64,000 nucleotides of DNA, from NCBI RefSeq assembly GCF_947489365.1, contig NZ_CANLDB010000004.1, positions 1 through 64,000 on the forward strand, given 5' to 3'. Both the position numbers and the translations under genes were made by a program. The stretch comes from an uncultured Nocardioides sp. (lineage in GTDB: Bacteria; Actinomycetota; Actinomycetes; Propionibacteriales; Nocardioidaceae). This document shows, in pieces, positions 57,379-64,000 of this stretch. The notes under the pieces are model-generated. The model ran no database searches. It saw nothing but the letters and a program-made list of their open reading frames with translations, and was not told the origin of the DNA. The stretch's first letter is position 1, and the number at the start of each line of letters is the position of its first letter.

Positions 57379-58919
57379 CCGACCTTCCCCCGAGTCGCCC
57401 CCGCCGTCGATCAGGCAGCCACCACGAGGTCGAGCGGACCTACACCGCCGGCCCCGACGCCGGGCCTACCGAGGAGCTGACGCTCCCCGACCTGGTCGGC
57501 ACCGGCCCGGTCACCGCGCTCGGGGCGGCCGTTACGGCCGAGCTGGACGCGACGTACCTCGACACCGTCGACCTCCGCCTGACCCGCGCGGGCATCACCC
57601 TGCGTCGCCGCGAGGGGGGCGCCGACGAGGGCTGGCACCTGAAGCTCCCCGTCGGCCGCGGACGGGACGAGGTGCAGCGCCCGCTGGGCCGGGCCACGAC
57701 CCCGCCGAAGCCGCTGCGCGACCTGGTCACCGCCTGGACCGCGGGCGCCGAGCTCGCCCCCGTGGCCCGCATCCGCACCGAGCGCACCACCCACGACCTG
57801 GTGGCCGCCGACGGCTCCGTGCTCGCGGAGGTCGCCGACGACCGGACCACCGCGATGCGGGAGGACACCACCTACCTGGCCTGGCGCGAGGTCGAGGTCG
57901 AGCTGGTCGACGGTGACGAGGACGTCCTCGACGCCTTGGAGGAGCGGCTGCTCGCCGCGGGTTTCGTCCCCGCCTCGGTGGGCCGCAAGATCGAGCGCGC
58001 CCTGGCCGACGTCCTGCCACCCGCCGAGGACGCTCCGAGGATCAGCACGAAGCGACCGGTCCACCGCCTCGTCCACGCCCGCCTCGTCCAGCAGCTCGAC
58101 GAGCTGCGCCGCTACGAGGTCGAGGTACGCCGACGCCGCCCCGACGCCGTCCACCAAGTGCGGGTCGCGGCCCGCCGGCTCCGGGCGGCCCTCCGCACGT
58201 TCGCGCCGCTCTTCGAGGGCGAGGCCGCCGACGAGCTGCAGCGTGGCCTGCAGCAGCTCACCCGCGCCCTCGGGGGCGAGCGGGACCTCGAGGTCGCCGC
58301 CGAGCGCGTCGAGGCCCTGCTGGCCGAGACCCCCGACGAGCTGCTCCGCGGCCCCGTCCGGACCCGGCTGCGTACCGTCGTCCGCGACCGGATGCGCGAG
58401 CACCGCGCGGCCACCGCCACCGAGCTCGCCGCCCCGCACCACCTGGCCCTGCTCGCCGACCTCGACCGGTTCGTCGCCGACCCGCCGTGGGCGCCCGAGG
58501 CGAAGCGCCGCACCCGCGACGTCGCCCCCCGTCTGCTCGCCAAGGACGGCAAGCGCGTCGCGAAGCGGTTCGCCGCCGCCTCCGACGACGACGGCCTGCA
58601 CCGGGCGCGGTCCGCCGCGAAGCGCCTGAGGTACGCCGGGGAGGCCCTCGTGCCGGCGTACGGCAAGGACGCGGAGCGGGTCGCCGCGACCGCCAAGCAC
58701 CTCCAGCAGCCCCTCGGCACCCTGCAGGACACGCGGCTCAGCCGCGCCCTGCTCCTCGAGGCCGCCGCGGCCGCCGACGCCGCGGGGGAGAGCTCCTTCA
58801 CCTACGGCGTCTGGCACGAGTGGGAGGCCCTCGCCGCCGACGAGGCCCGCGACCTCGCCCGCGCCCGGTGGAAGCGCGCGTCCAAGCGCCGGAAGGGCAA
58901 GGGCCTCCGCCTGTCCTGA
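57375..58919 (+). CDS. CYTH and CHAD domain protein
   Basis: Protein of 514 residues. The N-terminal CYTH domain (about 15-215) has HEVERTY where the classical ExExK ends in lysine; here threonine stands in the lysine place, while YLDTVDLRLTRAGITLRRR and WREVEVELVDG are kept. The C-terminal CHAD domain (about 230-500) is helical and rich in basic residues, with VHQVRVAARRLRAALRTF and LHRARSAAKRLRYAGEAL. CHAD binds polyphosphate. Polyphosphate or triphosphate chemistry is implied. GTG 57375 overlaps the hydrolase stop. Confidence 0.9.
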   Translation: MTDLPPSRPRRRSGSHHEVERTYTAGPDAGPTEELTLPDLVGTGPVTALGAAVTAELDATYLDTVDLRLTRAGITLRRREGGADEGWHLKLPVGRGRDEVQRPLGRATTPPKPLRDLVTAWTAGAELAPVARIRTERTTHDLVAADGSVLAEVADDRTTAMREDTTYLAWREVEVELVDGDEDVLDALEERLLAAGFVPASVGRKIERALADVLPPAEDAPRISTKRPVHRLVHARLVQQLDELRRYEVEVRRRRPDAVHQVRVAARRLRAALRTFAPLFEGEAADELQRGLQQLTRALGGERDLEVAAERVEALLAETPDELLRGPVRTRLRTVVRDRMREHRAATATELAAPHHLALLADLDRFVADPPWAPEAKRRTRDVAPRLLAKDGKRVAKRFAAASDDDGLHRARSAAKRLRYAGEALVPAYGKDAERVAATAKHLQQPLGTLQDTRLSRALLLEAAAAADAAGESSFTYGVWHEWEALAADEARDLARARWKRASKRRKGKGLRLS

Positions 58920-58933
58920 GGCAGGCCAGGCGG

Positions 58934-60357
58934 TCACCGCGCTTGCGACACGCTCGACATCATGAAGTCGGGCACCCGCAGGGCCGGGGTGGCGGTGCGG
59001 GAGAAGTAGTCGTCGCCCCACTCGCGCCCGAAGCTGGGGACGGTCGCCGAGGCGTGGGTGAACCGTCCGAGGAGCTCGACGGGGCTCTCGTTCCACCGGA
59101 AGTTGTTGACCGCGCCGGTGATCTCGCCGTCCTCGACGAGGTAGACACCGTCGCGGGTCAGGCCGGTCAGCAGCATCCGCTGCGGGTCGACCTCGCGGAT
59201 GTACCACAGGCAGGTCAGCAGCAGGCCGCGCTCGACGCCGGCGACGAGGTCCGCGGTGTCACCGGTGCCGCCGTCGACCTCGAGCACGAGGTTGTCGACG
59301 TACGGCGTCGTCGCGAGGCCCGTGAGCGCGGACGAGTGGCGGGTGCCGAGCAGCGAGGTCAGGACGCCGTCGCGGATCCAGTCGGTGCGGCCGAGCGGCA
59401 TGCCGTTGTCGAAGACCGAGCTGAGGTTGCTCGACGCGGCGGCGGTGACGAACGGCGCCGAGCCCAGGCCCGGGGCGGCCGGGTCGGACCACAGCGAGAC
59501 GCGGGGGTCGACGACCTGCTCGCCGACGCGGGTGCCGCCACCGCGGCGGCTGTAGACGCTGCCGCCCTCGTGCGCGTCGCGGGCCCCGGCGCCCCAGTAG
59601 ACGTCGACCATGAGGTCGGCGACCGCGGACGGCGGGAGGACGACGTCGTACCGGCCGGCGGGGAGGTCGACACTGCGCTCCGCCCACGCCAGGCGCTGCG
59701 CGAGCTCCGCCTCGATCGCCTCGGGGTCGACGTCGGTCAGGTCGCGGCTCGACACGCCCACCCACGCGCTGCGGCCGAGGTCGGCGGACTTGCCGGTGCA
59801 GCCGAGGTGACCGGTGGGTTGGGAGTGGCGCATCCGGAGCCCGCTGCTGCTGGCCAGGTAGGTGGTCTCGACCTCGTGGTTCACGAACCCGTACAGCACC
59901 CGCTCGCCCGCGGAGGCCGCGGAGAAGGCGCGGCCCAGCGCCGGGGCGAGGTCGGCGTACACCTCGGGACCGGTGGTGGCGGGCGGCGCGTCCCAGTCGC
60001 CGGCGGGACCGGCCTCGGACGGCTCGAGCAGCGGGTTCGCGTCCTCGGACGGGGCGGCCTGGGCAGCGGCGGCCTCGGCGGCGCGGAGCACGTCCTCGGC
60101 CTGCTCGGCCGTCGTCGCGCTGCCCGTCACGGACCCCACGCTCGTCCCGGCGTCGGACGCCACGAGCGCGACGACGGTGACGGTGAGGCGGTGCGAGGCG
60201 CCGTTCGTGGTCAGGGTGGTGTTGGCCCAGCGCAGGTGGGCGCCGCGCGCGTCGCTCACGACGACGACGCACCCGGTGGTCGCGGACGCGGCGAGGACGT
60301 GCTCGGCGAGGTCCTGCGGCCTGGTGGCCGACGTCATGGTCGGCGTCGTGGAGCTCA

Positions 60358-60358
<1 letters not shown>
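58934..60358 (-). CDS. tldE: TldD/PmbA family protein, TldE-like subunit
   Basis: Protein of 474 residues homologous to PmbA/TldE, the non-catalytic half of the TldD-TldE metalloprotease that trims peptides such as microcin B17 and CcdA. It lacks a HExxxH motif. Blocks [38 protein letters not shown] and [19 protein letters not shown] are typical. ATG 60358 overlaps the tldD stop. A natural substrate is not visible in the window. Confidence 0.92.
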
Positions 60359-61881
<1,523 letters not shown>

Positions 61882-61893
61882 GGGGCGAACCTA
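61882..61893 (-). promoter_or_regulatory. Leaderless -10 box for tldD overlapping the sbcC stop codon
   Basis: TAGGTT on the minus strand (61888-61893), 6 nt before ATG 61881. Its TAG is the sbcC stop codon (61891-61893). Confidence 0.5.
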
Positions 61894-64000
61894 TGCCCCG
61901 ACGTCCACGAGCCGCACGCGACTTCCGTGAGGCCCGCCCTGGGGGCCGGGTGTCACCTCGAGCCGGCGGCCGATGCGCTCCTTCATGCTCGCCACGTGGC
62001 TGACCACGCCCACGATGCGCCCGCCGGTGCGCAGGCCGTCGAGCACCCCCATCACGTCGTCGAGCGTGTCGGCGTCGAGGGACCCGAAGCCCTCGTCGAC
62101 GAAGAGGGTGTCGATGTCGACGCCCACGGCGTCGGCGGACGCCTCCTGGCTGACGACGTCCGCCAGCCCGAGCGCGAGGGCGAGGGAGACCACGAACGTC
62201 TCGCCGCCGGACAGCGTCGTCGGGGGCCGGGACGTCCCGGACCACTCGTCGCGGACCATGAGGTCGAGCCCGCCCCGGCGCCCACCCCGGGTGGGCAGGG
62301 CGGCGTCGTGCTCGAGGACGAACCGGCCGTCGGTCATCGGGGCGAGCCGCACGTTGGCGGCGTCCACGACCTGGCCGAGGCGCCACGACAGCACGTACGC
62401 CGCGAGCGAGAGCCGCAGGCGGTTGTCGGCGGACCGTCCGGTGACGAGGTCGGCCATCGCGTCGGCGCGGGTCGCGTCCTCGGCGGCGGGCGTCCAGCGC
62501 CCCCAGGCCTTCTCGAGCGCACCGGCGAGCTCGGTGACCCGTTCCTGGCGCCGCCGGGCGACGACCGCCCGTCCGGCCGCGTCGGCCGCGGCGGACTCCG
62601 CCTCGTCGAGGGCGACGCGGGCCCGGGGGAGGTCCGGTGGGTCGAGCCGGGCGGCCGACCGCGTCGCCGGGTCGGCGAGGACCGCCGCCAGCGCACGCTG
62701 CTCCTCGCGGTGGGCCTGCGCCAGAGCCTCCAGCCGGACCCGCTCCGTCTCGTCGAGGACGGCGGCCCGGGCCGCGGCGAGGTCGTCGAAGTGGTGGGCG
62801 ACGGCGGAGGCCTCCGCTGCGGCGCGGCTCTCGCGGGCGCGGGTGCGGGCGGCGTCGAGGTCGCGGGCCGCGCTGGATGCGCGCTCGAGGGCGGCCTCCT
62901 CGGCGCGGGTCGCCGCCAGGGCGTCGTCGAGGGAGGTGACGGCCCCGCCGGCGTCGTCGAGCAGGGCCTCGAGGCGCCGGGCGGTCGCGTCGACCCTCGT
63001 GCGGGCGGAGCCCTCGTCGGAGTCGGCGGCGGCCACCCGGGCCGCCAGTGCGGAGCGGTGGTCACGCGCGGTGGCGAGGCCGTCCTCGGCGTCGGCGAGC
63101 AGGGAGGCGGTCTCGCGAGCGGCGACGTCCGCGGTGCTCGCGAGGGCCACGGCGCCCCGGAGGCGGTCGAGCTCCGTGCGCCACCAGGGCTCGTCGTGGT
63201 CGGCGGCCGCCGTCCGGGAGGTCGCCAGGCGCACCTGCAGCCCGTGGACCTGGTCGGTGTGCACCGCGAGGGCGCCCTCGGCGTCGTCCAGCGCCACCCG
63301 GGCCCGCTTCTCCGCCGCCTGGTCGACCGCGCCGGCGCTGCGGGCGGCCGGCGCCGGGTGCTCGCACGACCCGCAGACGGGGCAGTGGCCGCCGACGGCG
63401 AGCCCGCCCGCGAGCTCGGCCGCGATCCCCTCCAGCCGGGCCTCGCGGACGGCCAGCCAGGTCTCGTGGCGCGCCTGCTTCTCCTCGCGGGCGTCGACCT
63501 CCCGCACGCGCGCCTCGGCGACCTGCTGCTCCAGCTCCGCCGCGGCCAGCGCCGCACGCCGACCCGTGACGGCCCGGCCCTCGGCCTCGCGCAGGCCGGA
63601 CAGCCCGGCGGCCTGCGCCGTCAGCCGGGCGTGCTCCGCGCCCAGCGTCGCGACGCGACCGGGCAGGGCGGTCAGTGCCTCGTCGGCGCGCGCCAGCGCG
63701 GTCCGGGCGGTCACCAGCTCACGACCCAGGCGCGTCGCCGCCTCCCGGGCATCCTGGAGCTCCGCCTCGACGGGGCGGGCGTCCTGCAGCCGCCCGAGGC
63801 GTCGCCGGACGTGCTGCAGCGCCGGCTCCACGTCGTCGGGACCACCGACCCCGGCGGAGGCGGCAGCGGCGTCCCAGCGGTGCTCCGCGGCGGAGACTGC
63901 GGCCTCGGCCGCCGCGACCTGCTGGTCGAGCAGGGCGATCGGGGCGGCCCGTCGTGCCGCGTCGAGCCGGTCGGCGTCACGGGCGAGGGCGGGCTCGGCG
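61891..64000 (-). CDS. sbcC: Exonuclease subunit SbcC, C-terminal part (runs off the right edge)
   Basis: At least 702 residues of an SMC-like ATPase; the reading frame is open to base 64000 and the start lies outside. It cleaves or processes hairpin DNA with SbcD. Long Ala/Arg/Glu-rich coiled coils flank the zinc hook CPVCGSC (63370-63390 region). Then come TLSGGETFVVSLALALGLAD (ABC signature), IDTLFVDEGFGSLDADTLDD (Walker B) and VVSHVASMKERI. The N-terminal Walker A and the sbcD gene are expected to the right. The stop TAG overlaps the tldD promoter box. Confidence 0.93.
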   Translation of the reverse strand, partial: AEPALARDADRLDAARRAAPIALLDQQVAAAEAAVSAAEHRWDAAAASAGVGGPDDVEPALQHVRRRLGRLQDARPVEAELQDAREAATRLGRELVTARTALARADEALTALPGRVATLGAEHARLTAQAAGLSGLREAEGRAVTGRRAALAAAELEQQVAEARVREVDAREEKQARHETWLAVREARLEGIAAELAGGLAVGGHCPVCGSCEHPAPAARSAGAVDQAAEKRARVALDDAEGALAVHTDQVHGLQVRLATSRTAAADHDEPWWRTELDRLRGAVALASTADVAARETASLLADAEDGLATARDHRSALAARVAAADSDEGSARTRVDATARRLEALLDDAGGAVTSLDDALAATRAEEAALERASSAARDLDAARTRARESRAAAEASAVAHHFDDLAAARAAVLDETERVRLEALAQAHREEQRALAAVLADPATRSAARLDPPDLPRARVALDEAESAAADAAGRAVVARRRQERVTELAGALEKAWGRWTPAAEDATRADAMADLVTGRSADNRLRLSLAAYVLSWRLGQVVDAANVRLAPMTDGRFVLEHDAALPTRGGRRGGLDLMVRDEWSGTSRPPTTLSGGETFVVSLALALGLADVVSQEASADAVGVDIDTLFVDEGFGSLDADTLDDVMGVLDGLRTGGRIVGVVSHVASMKERIGRRLEVTPGPQGGPHGSRVRLVDVGA

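Overview
The window is a contiguous piece of a high-GC actinobacterial chromosome. Evidence is the dense third-position G/C coding, frequent GTG starts, many ATGA/GTGA/TGATG gene overlaps, and two gene orders that I recognise from memory as conserved in Mycobacterium tuberculosis: Rv1692-Rv1713 (about 1.5-26.3 kb here) and Rv1822-Rv1832 (about 47-56 kb here). Gene content (DUF3516 helicase, GAF-ANTAR, MctB/SteB, FtsR, FHA/GarA-like) fits a Nocardioidaceae-like organism. The genus is an inference and was not tested by any search.

Layout. 0-0.35 kb: end of an rRNA operon (5S rRNA and terminator). 0.37-26.3 kb: core housekeeping block with DUF1015, HAD phosphatase, tlyA, nadK, recN, steA, steB/mctB, pyrG, Nudix, ald, xerD, helicase, parA, a small RHH-like gene, scpA, scpB, rluB, an AraC/VOC pair, aroH, tyrA, cmk, acyltransferase and der. 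26.3-26.9 kb: an XRE regulator and tRNA-Pro(GGG) with a strong terminator. 27-46.6 kb: a more accessory region with VOC/AraC, GAF-ANTAR, epoxide hydrolase, GtrA, SRPBCC, an FdhF/YdeP-type molybdoenzyme, an HhH protein, an allantoin cassette (DUF6986-allE-allB), SDR-SelO, DUF1330-BKACE, a lipoprotein, an alpha/beta hydrolase and a Tat-exported DUF1501/DUF1800 pair. 46.7-46.9 kb: a non-coding head-to-head array of 32-bp repeats. 47-56 kb: pgsA-like, DUF881-DUF1290-DUF881, gcvH, FHA protein, ftsR, bifunctional nuclease, MerR, glycine riboswitch, gcvP. 56-64 kb: serine hydrolase, CYTH-CHAD, TldE/TldD and the 3' part of sbcC, which runs off the right edge.

How the genes work together. The first block couples nucleotide and cofactor supply (nadK, pyrG, cmk), recombination and segregation (recN, xerD, parA, scpAB), ribosome modification (tlyA, rluB, der) and envelope or cytokinesis factors (steAB). 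The 47-56 kb block links a phospholipid synthase and membrane proteins of unknown role to glycine cleavage and its likely regulators; gcvP has its own glycine riboswitch. The allantoin cassette would take allantoin towards ureidoglycolate.

Recurrent regulatory theme. At 18 start codons a -10-like hexamer of form TANNNT lies 6-8 nt upstream with no ribosome-binding site, as expected for leaderless transcripts. In three of them the TAG stop codon of the upstream gene is the first half of the hexamer. No prophage, insertion sequence or CRISPR array was recognised. The most unusual non-coding structures are the 32-bp array upstream of the pgsA-like gene, the palindrome cluster upstream of parA, the palindromic repeats with a duplicated gene end after selO, and the spaced 7-bp boxes before the second MerR gene.
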